NCBI RefSeq assembly: GCF_039542385.1 | Contig: NZ_BAABIA010000005.1 | Span: forward strand, 372,001-436,000 | Direction: 5' to 3' | Length of the DNA stretch: 64,000 nt | From: Prosthecobacter algae | GTDB lineage: Bacteria > Verrucomicrobiota > Verrucomicrobiia > Verrucomicrobiales > Verrucomicrobiaceae | In this document: piece by piece, positions 1-12,164 of the stretch | How positions within the stretch are numbered: the stretch's first letter is position 1 | How the letters are laid out: each line of letters begins with the position of its first letter | The notes under the pieces: model-generated | Seen by the model: the letters and a program-made list of their open reading frames with translations, nothing else | What the model was told of the DNA's origin: nothing | Databases searched by the model: none | Position numbers and translations under genes: made by a program

Positions 1-463
1 CGTAACCAGCAAAGAAACTGCCGCCTTGATCGGGCGGAATGTCCAGATGCTGGCCTAACAGGCGGGTGATCACCTGACCACCGAGGGTGGATCCCTCCAG
101 CACATACAGGCAACCGACGGCAGCGGCGGGGCAGTGAATGTCTGGGAGGTCCACACAACGGGAAAGCGCGGCGACATCCTGCGGCACCAGGCCGAGGGCA
201 GCCAGGTCCTCCACCAGCCAAGGGGTCTTTCGCCTCCCCTCATAGTCCCAACCCTCAGCCGACCAGTCCATGGCTGTGGCGAGGCGCTGTTCCAGCGGCT
301 CATAAAGCGTGAAAAAGCCTTCCAGCAGCTTCAGGTAGCTGGTCCGGGATTCAAAATGACGCACGATGTCCAACTGCGTTTCCAGCGCAGCATGAACTTC
401 GGCCGTCTGAGTTTTGAGCAGGTGTAGAAAAGCCATGGGGCGCGAAACACTTCGTTCAGTCAT
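1..463 (-). CDS. Biliverdin-producing heme oxygenase, partial (runs off the left edge)
   Basis: The visible 154 residues match bacterial heme oxygenases of the HemO/BphO type, which open heme to biliverdin, CO and iron. The candidate proximal heme ligand is the histidine in TAEVHAALETQ (residue 24 from the first ATG). The family signature near the distal helix is seen as CLYVLEGSTLGGQVI. The ATG at 461-463 is used; a second ATG at 434-436 would remove nine residues and fits the usual short N-terminus as well. The C-terminus lies outside the window. Such genes often sit next to a bacteriophytochrome, but that neighbour would be off the edge. The call rests on motif recognition only. Confidence 0.8.
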   Translation of the reverse strand, partial: MTERSVSRPMAFLHLLKTQTAEVHAALETQLDIVRHFESRTSYLKLLEGFFTLYEPLEQRLATAMDWSAEGWDYEGRRKTPWLVEDLAALGLVPQDVAALSRCVDLPDIHCPAAAVGCLYVLEGSTLGGQVITRLLGQHLDIPPDQGGSFFAGY

Positions 464-689
464 CGGCTGGTCTCACGGAGAGCTTCCAGAAGCGGCTCCA
501 TCTGGCACCAGGGATAGGAAGGGGTGTTCATGCAGGGGGGAGAAGAAAGTTCGTGAACCTATCGGATTTCGGCCTTTTGGCGACCTTACAAAAGTTGGGA
601 AATTTCCCCAGGGCTAAAAAACCCTGGGTAAAAAACAAAAAAACCGTGCCTCCACATCCGCCCAAAATGCTGGAAACGAAGAAACGGCG

Positions 690-2822
<2,133 letters not shown>

Positions 2823-2830
2823 AGACCCAT

Positions 2831-3327
2831 TCAGCTCCACAGATTCCTGTCCAGGGTGCGGTAGTTCACGGCTTCCAGGATGCTGTCCGCGTCGATCTTG
2901 TCGGCCTCTTTCAAGTCGGCCAAGGTACGGGCCACCTTCAGGATGCGATCATGGGCACGGGCGCTGAAATTCATCTGGCCCATGGCGTGTTCCATGAGGC
3001 CGCTGCATTCAGGATCCAGCTCGCAGTGCTTCTTGATCAGGCGCGGGGTCATCGCGCTGTTGGTGTGGATGCCCTTCAACCCTTTGAACCGTGCGGCCTG
3101 GATGGCACGGGCCTTTTCCACCCGGCTGCGAATGCTTTCCGAAGACTCCCCAGGCTGGGTGCTGGTGAGCGCCTTGAAGTCCACAATGGGCACCTCCACA
3201 TGCAGATCAATGCGGTCCAAAAGCGGGCCGCTGATGCGCTGGCGATACTTCTGCACCATCACCGAACTGCACCGGCAGTCGCGCCGAGTGTCCCCATAAA
3301 AGCCACACTGGCAGGGATTTGAGCGGC
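2831..3327 (-). pseudogene. comM: 5'-truncated remnant of comM/yifB (Mg-chelatase-like AAA ATPase)
   Basis: About 165 residues match only the C-terminal third of the ComM/YifB family: the Cys-rich NPCQCGFYGDTRRDCRC stretch, RISGPLLDRIDLHVEVP, and the C-terminal helical domain ending in AVNYRTLDRNLW. Homology starts abruptly at NPCQCG near 3327. The Walker A and B half (roughly 330 residues in full-length members) is absent, and the upstream sequence is non-coding. ComM is a branch-migration helicase aiding integration in natural transformation; this fragment cannot supply that. The break probably marks the edge of an insertion or deletion that created the adjoining accessory region. Confidence 0.85.
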
Positions 3328-3349
3328 GGTGATTCCAAGCAGAAATCAA

Positions 3350-3907
3350 ATGCTTCTCTGTGTTTTAAGATACTTCAACACTGTGTAGGCCGCCCATTTC
3401 TCCCCTCCCCCCGCAGAGAAAATTGAAGAAGGGCTGGTGGAGGGAGAGGCTCTTCATGCACGGGGTTTCATATGGCCTTCGCCGGAGCAAGCCTTGACTG
3501 CGCAAAAATTGCAACTTCACGATGGCTACTCACACCGTGCAATCAGTCGCATCTCTCACTGGAGTCGTAGCCGATTTCCCTTACCGCGTCCACACGCTCT
3601 CAGGCAAAAGGCCGGTTAACCAGGACATCGCTCCGTGGCGGGCAAGGCGTTTGGGCGTTGAGCAGACGTAGGCGAACTTAGCCCTTTCCCAACCATGCGG
3701 TTCTGTCCCTTCTCTATCCTCCTTCGCGGCTTCGGCACAGGGGATAAAGACCGGGTAGGGCCCTTGAACACACGGGGTTTTCATAGCCGAGAAGCTGGTT
3801 ACAATTCGTTTTCGCGTATAGCTTGGACGGTCAAGGCTATTTGTTGGCGCGTACGTTCATTAGAAAGGATCCCGAGGAATTCTCTTTTCAAACGTTCATA
3901 ACACGCT
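3350..3907. other. Gene-poor junction region between comM remnant and efflux operon
   Basis: No convincing gene is seen. Two near-identical short direct repeats, CACGGGGTTTCATA (3459-3472) and CACGGGGTTTTCATA (3771-3785), lie about 310 bp apart and could be scars of an insertion. A 49-codon open frame starts at the ATG in 3522-3524 but matches nothing recognised. Confidence 0.4.
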
Positions 3908-6900
3908 CTAACCCCAATGGTCTTTGCCTAACATCCAAAGTTGTTTCCAATAGGGGATCTTTTTCTTGCCAAATTTAGCGTAAAGAGCCGGCAGGAAAAA
4001 CAAATTGAGCAAAGTGGAAGTGATTAGACCGCCAAGGATCACGAGGGCCATGGGACGTTCGATTTCGTTGCCAGGAACATCCCCTTTAAGCACGAGCGGA
4101 AGCAGGGCCAGGGCGGCAGTGGAGGCAGTCATGAGGATGGGGATGAGGCGTTCTTCAGAACCCTTCAAAATCAAATCCATGCCAAAGGGGTGTTTCTCCT
4201 CCTGTTCCAGGTGCCGGTAGTGGCTGACGAGCAGGATGCCGTTGCGAGCAGCAATACCAAGAACGGTGACAAAACCTACCAGGGAACCAAGAGAGAGAAT
4301 GCCCCCGCTCAACCAAACGGCCAGCACGCCACCGATGAGGGCAAAGGGCAGAGTCAGACTGATGAGAACCACCAGACGCGGAGACTGGAAGTCCGCCAGG
4401 AGGAGAACCAGGATGCCCGCAAAAGATGCCAGGGAGAGCCAAGCCAGGCGGCTTTGGGCAGCTTGCCGTTCGGCCCATTCCCCTAAAATTTCAGGATGGT
4501 AGCCTGCAGCAAACGCCATTCCATGCACCTTCTGTTCGATGTCACGGGCCACTTCACCGAGCGCGCGTCCAGTAACATTGCACGTGACATCAATGCGGCG
4601 GGAGGCCCCTTCTCTTTTGATCCCATTGGGAGTTGGCACAATGGCGAGATCGGCAATGTCGGCGAGCTTCACATGACCTCCGGATGGAGTTTCAAGAAGC
4701 AGTTCACGGAGGGTGGTGTAGTCGGCCCGAACTGTGGGCACACTCCAGACAGCGACATCATGCACCCGTTGGTCCTGGTAAACTTCGCCGACTTTGCGGC
4801 CACTGATGAGCGTGCTGACCGCTGTCCGGACTTGTCCGGCAGTCAGACCATGCAGTGCGGCTGACTCAGGCCGCAGTTTTATGGTGACCTGGGGGACAAG
4901 GGTCTGAGCTTCGATCTTGAGGGCGCTAACGCCGGGGACCTCTTTGAGCAGGTCTGAAACTTCGGTAGCGTGGCTTCGCAGCTGATCCAAGTCAGGCCCG
5001 AAAATACGGACAACAATGCTCGCGCTGGCCCCTGTAAGCACCTCCTTGATACGCTCACGCAAGAAGGTGAGCAGATCCCTGGTCAAGCCTGGATAACCAT
5101 CCACCACGGACTGCACTTTCTGGATGGTGGTGTCGTAATCGGCGGCAGGATCCAAACTGATCCACAGCTCGGTGAAATCAGGCCCCACGACCTCGTCCGC
5201 CACTTCGGCACGTCCGATGTGGGCTCCGTGATTGAGCACCCCAGGCACGGCTAGAAGATCCGTGGCGGCAGCTTTGGTGATACGAGTGCTGGCCTCCACC
5301 GAGGTATTTGGTTTTTCCAACCAATGCATGAGGAAATCACGCTCTTTAAAGTTAGGCAAAAATTCTTCTTTCAGTTGCGTATGCCAAACCCATCCCGAGC
5401 CGACAAAGGCTAGGGCCAGAAGTGACACGGCGATGAAAGGCCGCCGTGAAAAAGCAGGCAGGAGGACTCGGTACCCCCTCTTCAAGCTGCGGGTAAGCCA
5501 GGGATCCCTGTGATCATTGTTCCTCACTTTAAGAAGCATCAAGCTCAAGGCCGGGGTCAGCGTCAAAGCGACTGCCAGCGAGGCGGTGATGGCCAATATG
5601 TAGGAGAGCGCGAGGGGTCTGAAAAAGGTGCCCGCCAGACCAGGCAGGAAAAAAACCGGGACAAAGACCAGCACGATGATCACGCTGGCATAGACCACGG
5701 CACTGCGGACTTCGATGGAGGCATCGAGCACGACCTTGAGCCTGGGCAAAGGGTTGACCAGCTGTTGGTTTTGGCGAAGACGCCTCAAAATGTTTTCAAC
5801 ATCGATGATGGCATCATCCACCACCTCACCCAATGCGATGATGAGTCCGGCCAGGATCATGGTGTTGATCGTCTCCCCCCGCCAGCGCAGAAGGATGAGC
5901 GCAATGGCAAGAGAAAGAGGAATGGCCGTGATGCTGATGATGGTGGTGCGCCAATCACCAAGAAACAGTGCCAGGACGATAACAACGAGCAGACACCCAA
6001 GCCATAAAGCTTCTGTCAGGTGGTCAATGGACAACTGGATGAAGGTGGCAGGCCGAAAGATGGCGCTGTCGATGACAACACCGGGCAGGGCAGGCTTCAT
6101 CTCATTAAGCGCCTTTTCCACGCCTTCGGTCACGTCCAAAGTGTTACCCCACGGCTGTTTTTCCACGATGAGCAGGATGCCCGATCCATCGTTAATGACA
6201 GCATCACCAATCGGAGCAGGGTTGCCTATTTTCACTTCCGCCACATCTCCCAGGCGAATGGGAGCCCCATTGCGGAATTCGACGACCGTACGAGCCAATT
6301 CGTCGGGTGTGGTGATAAGCGACAGTTGGGTAACACTCAGACGCAGGTTTGGCGTATCCACAAAACCTCCTGGTGTGATTACAGCGGCATCTGCGGCTGC
6401 CCGTGTCACCGCATCCAGGGTAACTCCAGCAGCGCGGAGACGCTGAGGATCAACAAGGACCTGAAACTGTTTGTCACGCTGCCCCCAGATAGCCACATTG
6501 GCGACGCCCTTCACCGACATGAGGCGGGGGCGGATGGTCCATCTGGAGAGCTCGCTGAGCTCCATCTGATCCAATGTTTTTGAAGTGAGTCCTACCTTCA
6601 ATACTCGACTCAGCGATGAATAAGGAGCCATAAGCACCGGCGGTTTCACGACCGCAGGAAGGCGGTTTTGAGCAAGATTCAACCGCTCCTGCACCATTTG
6701 ACGGGCCTCCAGAATATCCGTGCCAGCATCGAAGATCATGACCACCGAAGAGAGGCCAAGAACAGATTTTGAACGGATCGTTTTTAAAAATGGCAGGCCA
6801 TTCAGGGAGTTTTCCAGGGGCACCGTGACCAAGCCGTCCACTTCTTCCGTGGAAAGACCCGGTGCTTCCGTCTGCACTTCAACCAAAGGCGGAGCGAATT

Positions 6901-7021
6901 CTGGAAACACATCCAGAGGTGCGTTTTTGGTGGCATTGATACCTACCAACATCAGGGTCAGCGCCGCCGCTACGACAAGCACGCGCATGTTCAGTGCCCA
7001 AGAGACAATGGAGTTCAGCAT
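3908..7021 (-). CDS. Heavy-metal efflux RND transporter permease (CusA/CzcA type)
   Basis: A 1037-residue inner-membrane proton-driven pump of the HME-RND class, expected to export metal cations through the adaptor and outer-membrane factor encoded upstream. It has the standard layout of TM1 (about residues 12-28), a large periplasmic domain, a TM bundle, a second periplasmic domain and a second bundle. The TM4 signature [18 protein letters not shown] is typical of CusA/CzcA relatives and holds the acidic residues of the proton relay. Length is normal and there are no internal stops. It is the last gene of a five-gene minus-strand operon, starting 16 bp after the adaptor. The metal cannot be read from the sequence; Cu/Ag or Zn/Co/Cd are the usual options. 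Confidence 0.92.
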   Translation of the reverse strand: MLNSIVSWALNMRVLVVAAALTLMLVGINATKNAPLDVFPEFAPPLVEVQTEAPGLSTEEVDGLVTVPLENSLNGLPFLKTIRSKSVLGLSSVVMIFDAGTDILEARQMVQERLNLAQNRLPAVVKPPVLMAPYSSLSRVLKVGLTSKTLDQMELSELSRWTIRPRLMSVKGVANVAIWGQRDKQFQVLVDPQRLRAAGVTLDAVTRAAADAAVITPGGFVDTPNLRLSVTQLSLITTPDELARTVVEFRNGAPIRLGDVAEVKIGNPAPIGDAVINDGSGILLIVEKQPWGNTLDVTEGVEKALNEMKPALPGVVIDSAIFRPATFIQLSIDHLTEALWLGCLLVVIVLALFLGDWRTTIISITAIPLSLAIALILLRWRGETINTMILAGLIIALGEVVDDAIIDVENILRRLRQNQQLVNPLPRLKVVLDASIEVRSAVVYASVIIVLVFVPVFFLPGLAGTFFRPLALSYILAITASLAVALTLTPALSLMLLKVRNNDHRDPWLTRSLKRGYRVLLPAFSRRPFIAVSLLALAFVGSGWVWHTQLKEEFLPNFKERDFLMHWLEKPNTSVEASTRITKAAATDLLAVPGVLNHGAHIGRAEVADEVVGPDFTELWISLDPAADYDTTIQKVQSVVDGYPGLTRDLLTFLRERIKEVLTGASASIVVRIFGPDLDQLRSHATEVSDLLKEVPGVSALKIEAQTLVPQVTIKLRPESAALHGLTAGQVRTAVSTLISGRKVGEVYQDQRVHDVAVWSVPTVRADYTTLRELLLETPSGGHVKLADIADLAIVPTPNGIKREGASRRIDVTCNVTGRALGEVARDIEQKVHGMAFAAGYHPEILGEWAERQAAQSRLAWLSLASFAGILVLLLADFQSPRLVVLISLTLPFALIGGVLAVWLSGGILSLGSLVGFVTVLGIAARNGILLVSHYRHLEQEEKHPFGMDLILKGSEERLIPILMTASTAALALLPLVLKGDVPGNEIERPMALVILGGLITSTLLNLFFLPALYAKFGKKKIPYWKQLWMLGKDHWG

Positions 7022-7037
7022 GGTTGGATAACAAAGG

Positions 7038-8015
7038 TTATTTGCCTGTCATAAACTCGGTGCCGAAGAGTTCTGCAGCCCCGTCTGTGACCACCTGGGA
7101 GCCGACAGGGGGACCACTGCTCAAAACGGCATCATTACCAGCCAGTCGTGCCACCTGGACTCGTCTGCGCGTGTACCGGTGGCCTTCCATTTTCTCATAC
7201 ACCCACTGCCCCCCATGGATGTCATGGAGCACCGCATTGAAAGGCAGAACAAGGCTTTCTATTTTACTTTCCACCGTAGGAATCTCGACAGCGACACGTT
7301 CCCCAGCGCGCAGCTTGAGATCCGCGGGAAACTCATAATACCAATCCAGCGTATTGGTCTGTGCATTCGCGGTGGCCGGCCCCACGATGGGTGTGGCCGT
7401 GTGGCGCTGCAGCGGCGAAGCCAGAGAATGCAGGCTGGCGCTACTAGCAGCATCCAAGAGAGAGGCTTCCCCACTGTAGACCGCCACACGCACCCATAGA
7501 CGCCGGGGCCCGGAATCCTTGCCTACCGCAGAGCCGAGAATGCCACGCTGAGCGTGTGCCGTGACCAAGGCTGCTTCCGCCAGGGCCAAGGCTGACTTGG
7601 CTTCATCCACTGAACGCACACTGCCAGCTTCCGCATTCAAAACCTTTTGAGCACGCTCCAACGCAATCCTGGCCGCATCCAGCTGAACCTTTGCCTGAAG
7701 GATTCGTCCATCCGCCGCAGCTTGAAGATCCGCGAGGCGCAAGACCTCGTCCAGCGTTCCTCCCAGAACCGGGGCCACCGGCTGGTTTGACGAAGCAAGA
7801 GGCATCACCACTTCGCCTGAAAATAGGCGCACGGCAGCAAGGGTGCGCTTTTCTACCGATGCCGTTTTTAACCTCAATCTTTGCTCCGCCTCCGGTTTTA
7901 GGGTCACTATGACGAGATCATTTTCTTTGGTGACGGCGGCAGGGGCACCGCTGGCGTCAGCGGCATGTAGGCGCATCGCAAGAAACAAGAGGCTGAGAAG
8001 AACTGGAACCTTCAT
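7038..8015 (-). CDS. Efflux RND periplasmic adaptor (HlyD/CusB family)
   Basis: A membrane-fusion protein of about 325 residues linking the RND pump to the outer-membrane factor. The start [18 protein letters not shown] gives a clear signal peptide ending near AADA; the longer frame to 8054 would overlap the upstream gene and bury this signal. A short helical hairpin (residues about 95-160, rich in Ala/Leu/Gln/Lys) lies between two halves of a barrel-sandwich domain, followed by beta-barrel and membrane-proximal parts ending [14 protein letters not shown]. It lies 13 bp downstream of the outer-membrane factor. No His/Met-rich metal-binding tail is visible. Confidence 0.88.
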   Translation of the reverse strand: MKVPVLLSLLFLAMRLHAADASGAPAAVTKENDLVIVTLKPEAEQRLRLKTASVEKRTLAAVRLFSGEVVMPLASSNQPVAPVLGGTLDEVLRLADLQAAADGRILQAKVQLDAARIALERAQKVLNAEAGSVRSVDEAKSALALAEAALVTAHAQRGILGSAVGKDSGPRRLWVRVAVYSGEASLLDAASSASLHSLASPLQRHTATPIVGPATANAQTNTLDWYYEFPADLKLRAGERVAVEIPTVESKIESLVLPFNAVLHDIHGGQWVYEKMEGHRYTRRRVQVARLAGNDAVLSSGPPVGSQVVTDGAAELFGTEFMTGK

Positions 8016-8028
8016 AACATAAAGGAGG

Positions 8029-9351
8029 TTAACGGAGAGGAGACTGCATGGCATCTTCTAGAGCACCAGCTGCAGCTTGTGACTCAAGCGTGGCGGCCAT
8101 AAGGGCGAGGTTGGCGTTGCTGGCTTCAAGCTGGCGCCGCGTCCTTTCGAGGGCAGAAACCTCACCAACTTCCACCATTCGGTCGGTCGTTCCTGCCGCT
8201 GCAGACGCTTCTTGGGCCAAGGTGGCTGCTGTACGGACCTTGGCACGCGAGGCCTGATAGGCAGCCAATGCGATATCTAGCTCGCCCTGGATCATCCGCT
8301 GCTGAGCGAGGAACTTCACTTCAGCCGTCTTACGTCTGGCTTCCGCCTGGGCGATAGGGCCGCGGTTGCGGTTGAGCGGCAGGTCCACATTCAGACCTAT
8401 CTGCCAACGGTTCTGCCCTTGGTTGTAGTCATAACCTGGAGTGACGCGCAAGTCTGGATACTGGCGGGCAATTTCCAACCGGAGAGCGGACTCTGAAGCG
8501 GCGTAGTCAGACAAGAGCGCCAGGAGATCGGCCCGCTGAGTCAATGCACGACGACGACCCGTAGTGACGTCCATATTCGGCAACTTTTTAAAATGGGTGA
8601 AATCCAAAATTGCCGCACGGATCTCATTCAAAGGTAGTCCTACGGCAACTGCGAGCTTTGCCTCCCCCGTGGCGGCGAGACGTTGGGAATCCTGCAGGTT
8701 TAATCGCGTGCGGTTCAGGGAGAGTCTTGCCTGAGTCAGTTCAAAAGGCGACACATCGCCCGCCTCCATCTGCGCGGTGAGCTTGTTGATGGCTTCATTG
8801 TGAAGCTTCTGTTCGGTCTCCAGCAGACGGATGTTTTCACGTGCGCTGTGCAATTCCAGCATCGCTGCACGCACCCGTGATCGTGCCATCCAGGCACGCG
8901 AAGCAACCCTCCACCGGGCGGCTTCCGCCATGGCCAGAGCCTGCTCCGTCCGGCGGCTGCGCTTGCCCGCAGTTTCAATAGGGATGGCAATGCTCTGGGC
9001 AGCAAACCAAGGAGTCACCCCCACCATGCTGCTGGCGAACTGCGAGCCAAGCGTGAGGGATGGGTTCGGTCTCTGGGCTGCCGTTTGGATGGCCGCAGCA
9101 GCCTCGTCAGCCTCCGCACGGGCCAGCGCAACATCGGGATTGTAATAGACTGCGGCGAGGGCCAGAGAATCCACATTCCAAGAGCCCTGCCCTGCTTTCT
9201 GCTCCTGCAGGAAACTCCGCAGCCCGGCATCATTCAAGGAACGTCCGACAAAATCTGCGTCGCCTGTGTCTGGAGACAAAGGCCGAGCTTGATAGCTCAC
9301 GCAAGAACCCAGGAGAAAAGGCAGGATGATCTTCAGAACGAGATTTTTCAT
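8029..9351 (-). CDS. TolC-family outer-membrane efflux lipoprotein
   Basis: About 440 residues forming the outer-membrane channel of the tripartite efflux system. The frame is open to 9519, but the start at 9351 is chosen because MKNLVLKIILPFLLGSC is a classic lipoprotein signal with lipobox LGSC. Two repeated OEP domains of long amphipathic helices follow, including YYNPDVALARAEADEA and the second-repeat counterpart RADLLALLSDYAASE. Inner-helix Ala/Gln/Glu repeats are typical of TolC/CusC. It sits between the sensor kinase and the adaptor and shares their strand. Confidence 0.9.
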   Translation of the reverse strand: MKNLVLKIILPFLLGSCVSYQARPLSPDTGDADFVGRSLNDAGLRSFLQEQKAGQGSWNVDSLALAAVYYNPDVALARAEADEAAAAIQTAAQRPNPSLTLGSQFASSMVGVTPWFAAQSIAIPIETAGKRSRRTEQALAMAEAARWRVASRAWMARSRVRAAMLELHSARENIRLLETEQKLHNEAINKLTAQMEAGDVSPFELTQARLSLNRTRLNLQDSQRLAATGEAKLAVAVGLPLNEIRAAILDFTHFKKLPNMDVTTGRRRALTQRADLLALLSDYAASESALRLEIARQYPDLRVTPGYDYNQGQNRWQIGLNVDLPLNRNRGPIAQAEARRKTAEVKFLAQQRMIQGELDIALAAYQASRAKVRTAATLAQEASAAAGTTDRMVEVGEVSALERTRRQLEASNANLALMAATLESQAAAGALEDAMQSPLR

Positions 9352-9527
9352 GACCAAAAAAATCGGAAACAACGAAACCCTACCTAACACACTAGTCTGC
9401 CGGGTGATCTGAAAAGACGATGAAATATCGTTCATATTCTGTCTGCGGCCGGGATCAGAAGCTCCCCTTGGCAGCCCAGCAAAAATGGCGGCAATCGCAT
9501 CAAGCTTCCAACGTTCCATACAATGGC

Positions 9528-10592
9528 TCAGGCAGAAGGCAGCCGTAACAACATGCAGGTACGTCCATCGGGCGTGGAGTCCATGACCAAAGTTCCTCCA
9601 TGGGCCTGAACAATTGAATAAGCGATGCTTAAGCCAAGCCCGCTGCCCTCCACATCGGTTCCATGCGCAGCATCGCCCCTGAAGAAACGTTCGAAGACCC
9701 GCTCCTGGAGTTCTGGAGGCAGCAGCAAACCGGTATTCACGATCTGGAAGACAGCCTGATCCTTTTGAGACTCCAATGAGAGCGTGATAGCACCGCCCTT
9801 GTGGTTATGCTTCACTGCATTGTCCGCAAGATTGAGCAGCAATTGACGGAGACGCATCCGGTCCCCACGTAGCACCACTGGGTCGCACCTGAGAAGGGTG
9901 ACCGCAATGTCCGAAGCCATGGCCAGCGTCATCGCATCTTCCGTAAGATCCTGCACCAGCGCATCAAAGGCCACGGTCTCATGGGCGATGGTCAGCAGAC
10001 CTGCATCCGCCTTGGCGAGGAAAGCCAAATGTCCCACAATGCCCGAAAGTCGCTGAACCTCTTCAAGCATGGAGGTGATGCGTTCACGGTGGTGAACCGG
10101 GGTGGAGGCATCCCCCAGCATCTGCTCCATCGTTCCGTGCATGATGGTCAGCGGTGTTTTCAATTCATGAGAGGCATGCAAGGTGAACTCGCGCGCTTGT
10201 GTAAACGACACTCCCAGGCGGCTTTTCATACTGTTAAAAACAGCCGTCATGCGGTCAATTTCGTCCCCATTGCCACTGCGAGGCACCGACTCTGAAAGAT
10301 TTGAGGTGTCAGTCTTCTCCAGCACCTCTGTCAATGCCTCGATGGGACGCAGAGCCCGCCGGATCATGAGAGTTCCAATAAAAATCCCGACCAAGGCCGC
10401 TGGAAACCCTCCGAAAAAGATGATCTCGATACTCTCCACCAAAGGACTCTCTTTTTTGACACCGTCGATTCCGCCGCTCATGACAACGTCATAGAGCTCC
10501 TGAAATTCAAACCAGCTCCAGAAACCGACGATGAAGAGGGACAGGGCCAACGTCACCGAATAACAAAGCAAGATGCGGCGGCGAAGAGTCAT
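9528..10592 (-). CDS. Sensor histidine kinase of the efflux operon (CusS-like)
   Basis: A 354-residue membrane kinase expected to sense periplasmic metal and phosphorylate the response regulator encoded just upstream. TM1 is at about residues 8-27 and TM2 at about 55-77; they enclose a very short periplasmic loop of under 35 residues, smaller than in CusS. A HAMP segment follows (LRPIEALTEVLEKT), then HisKA with H142 in HASHELKTPLT. The HATPase domain has the N box LNLADNAVKHN and the G box GSGLGLSIAYSIV. The start overlaps the response-regulator stop by 4 bp, so the pair is translationally coupled. Confidence 0.92.
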   Translation of the reverse strand: MTLRRRILLCYSVTLALSLFIVGFWSWFEFQELYDVVMSGGIDGVKKESPLVESIEIIFFGGFPAALVGIFIGTLMIRRALRPIEALTEVLEKTDTSNLSESVPRSGNGDEIDRMTAVFNSMKSRLGVSFTQAREFTLHASHELKTPLTIMHGTMEQMLGDASTPVHHRERITSMLEEVQRLSGIVGHLAFLAKADAGLLTIAHETVAFDALVQDLTEDAMTLAMASDIAVTLLRCDPVVLRGDRMRLRQLLLNLADNAVKHNHKGGAITLSLESQKDQAVFQIVNTGLLLPPELQERVFERFFRGDAAHGTDVEGSGLGLSIAYSIVQAHGGTLVMDSTPDGRTCMLLRLPSA

Positions 10593-11263
10593 GGCTGGAT
10601 GCGTAGCGCATAGCCGAGACCACGCACAGTTTGAATCAGAGCGGGGATGTGTCCACGGTCAATCTTGTCACGCAGGCGACGGACATAGACATCCACAAGA
10701 TTGGTTCCTGGATCGAAATCATACTCCCAAACACTGCCTATAATGTCGCGACGGCTCACCACACGCCCCTCAGCACGCAAAAGACATTCCAGAAGGAGAT
10801 TTTCCCGCGAGGAAAGATCGATGCGCTTCCCTGCACGCCGGACCTCCCGGCTCGCAGTATCAAACGTCAGGTCTGCCAGAGCCAGCAGACTCGGTTTGGG
10901 CGGGGTGTTTCTCCTCATCAAGGAACGTAGCCGGGCCAGCAGTTCCGACATGGCGTACGGTTTGGCAAGATAATCGTCAGCACCTGCGTCCAACCCCTCC
11001 ACGCGTTGCTCCACCTCTCCACGAGCAGAGAGCATGAGAATCGGCGTTTTATTCTCCTGCGCACGCAGTGCGCGAACAAGGTTGAGGCCGTCGATTTTTG
11101 GCAGCATGACGTCCACAATCAAGGCATCAAAACCACCTTTGACCGCCTCGTTCAGTCCGGTAGCGCCATCTTGCACCCAAACGACTTCAAAACCTTCCTG
11201 TCTCAAAGCGGACTCCAGAAGGGTGGCAGTCTTGCGTTCATCCTCGACAATCAAAAGTCGCAT
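10589..11263 (-). CDS. OmpR-family response regulator of the efflux operon (CusR-like)
   Basis: About 225 residues. A receiver domain starts MRLLIVEDERKTATLLE, with acidic pocket E7/D8, phosphoacceptor D51 in LIVDVMLPKIDG, and the K of DDYLAKPYAMSELLAR. A winged-helix OmpR/PhoB DNA-binding domain follows, ending LRDKIDRGHIPALIQTVRGLGYAL. The frame is open to 11317, but the start at 11263 removes 18 residues that do not belong to the fold. It is the first gene of the operon RR-HK-OMF-MFP-RND and so likely autoregulates it. A 16-bp sequence resembling a half-site of the 14-15 kb operators lies 39-54 bp upstream. Confidence 0.92.
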   Translation of the reverse strand: MRLLIVEDERKTATLLESALRQEGFEVVWVQDGATGLNEAVKGGFDALIVDVMLPKIDGLNLVRALRAQENKTPILMLSARGEVEQRVEGLDAGADDYLAKPYAMSELLARLRSLMRRNTPPKPSLLALADLTFDTASREVRRAGKRIDLSSRENLLLECLLRAEGRVVSRRDIIGSVWEYDFDPGTNLVDVYVRRLRDKIDRGHIPALIQTVRGLGYALRIQP

Positions 11264-11301
11264 AGCCGTCAACTCTTCACCAGCCGTCATGGAGGAAACA
11301 A

Positions 11302-11317
11302 ATGAAAGGGCTGTCAT
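11302..11317 (-). promoter_or_regulatory. Possible operator half-site upstream of the efflux operon
   Basis: The 16-mer ATGAAAGGGCTGTCAT matches the right arm of the operator at 14578-14613 in 14 of 16 positions. No partner arm is found on either side, so this may be chance. Confidence 0.3.
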
Positions 11318-11469
11318 TTTTGGATCTCCTCAAATGGAAACCAAAGTTGTCCGGCGGAAAAGACTGAAAGCAATGCCCAAATATCGAAGGCCCTGACAGG
11401 ATACCCTGCTAACCCCGGGGTTATTTACCGGCTAGAGGACATTGCCTGAAGGGCCTCCGTGACAGCGCT

Positions 11470-12147
11470 TCACTTGGCCACGACCGTAAACGTCGAGCGA
11501 TGGCGCAGGGCCTCATACTCGATGGATTGGTAGCTTCCTGCAGCTTTTTCCAGATAAATCACCTCAATGACGTAGGACCCGGACCAAGGGGTGGGAATGG
11601 CAAGAGTTCCGTCCTGGTTCGTCTCCAGTTCACGAGACCACAAATTGGGAGCGTGGACATTGACTTTCGCCTTCGCCAGAGGTTGGCCGTTGAAGCTCAC
11701 AAGCACACTTTTTCCCTCTTTATCTGCTGGCGTGATGTCCAGTTTCAGTTCTGGCTTGGGCAGTGCCGAACCCGGAACCCAGGCGCGGGCATAAAACATG
11801 GGCTTGACGATGCCGATGCCGCTTTTCCGCCAGTCCTTGACCTCATAGTCGAGCTTTTGGGTGAGGAATCCACTGACTGGAGAGGTGGCAGAAACCAGGA
11901 AGTGATCCTGGTTTGTTTGGGCTTCGACTGATTCCTTGCCCCCTCGGGTCCCCGTTACAAAGGTTTCCCGCCGGATCATTTCATCCAGCCGGCCGCCTTT
12001 GATTTCACGCACATCTTCCTGGTATTCTCCAAAGAAGATTTTGGCGGAAAGGCCATCAGCGGCGGCCTCAATCCACAAGTAATGCGCCGAGACCGGCCCG
12101 GAGAAGATGGCAGCCGCAACCGCAGCAATCTGAAGTATCTTTTTCAT
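11470..12147 (-). CDS. DUF4198-domain periplasmic protein
   Basis: A 225-residue exported protein with a clear signal peptide (MKKILQIAAVAAAIFSGPVSA). The mature start HYLWIEAAADGLSAKIFFGE is typical of DUF4198 proteins, beta-rich domains often found beside TonB-dependent receptors and nickel or cobalt uptake genes. The His right after the cleavage site is conserved in the family and may bind metal (inference). It begins 17 bp after the receptor gene on the same strand and is likely cotranscribed with it. The receptor is interrupted, so expression may now be affected by polarity. The gene itself is intact. Confidence 0.8.
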   Translation of the reverse strand: MKKILQIAAVAAAIFSGPVSAHYLWIEAAADGLSAKIFFGEYQEDVREIKGGRLDEMIRRETFVTGTRGGKESVEAQTNQDHFLVSATSPVSGFLTQKLDYEVKDWRKSGIGIVKPMFYARAWVPGSALPKPELKLDITPADKEGKSVLVSFNGQPLAKAKVNVHAPNLWSRELETNQDGTLAIPTPWSGSYVIEVIYLEKAAGSYQSIEYEALRHRSTFTVVAK

Positions 12148-12164
12148 TTTTTGTTATCCTCGGA

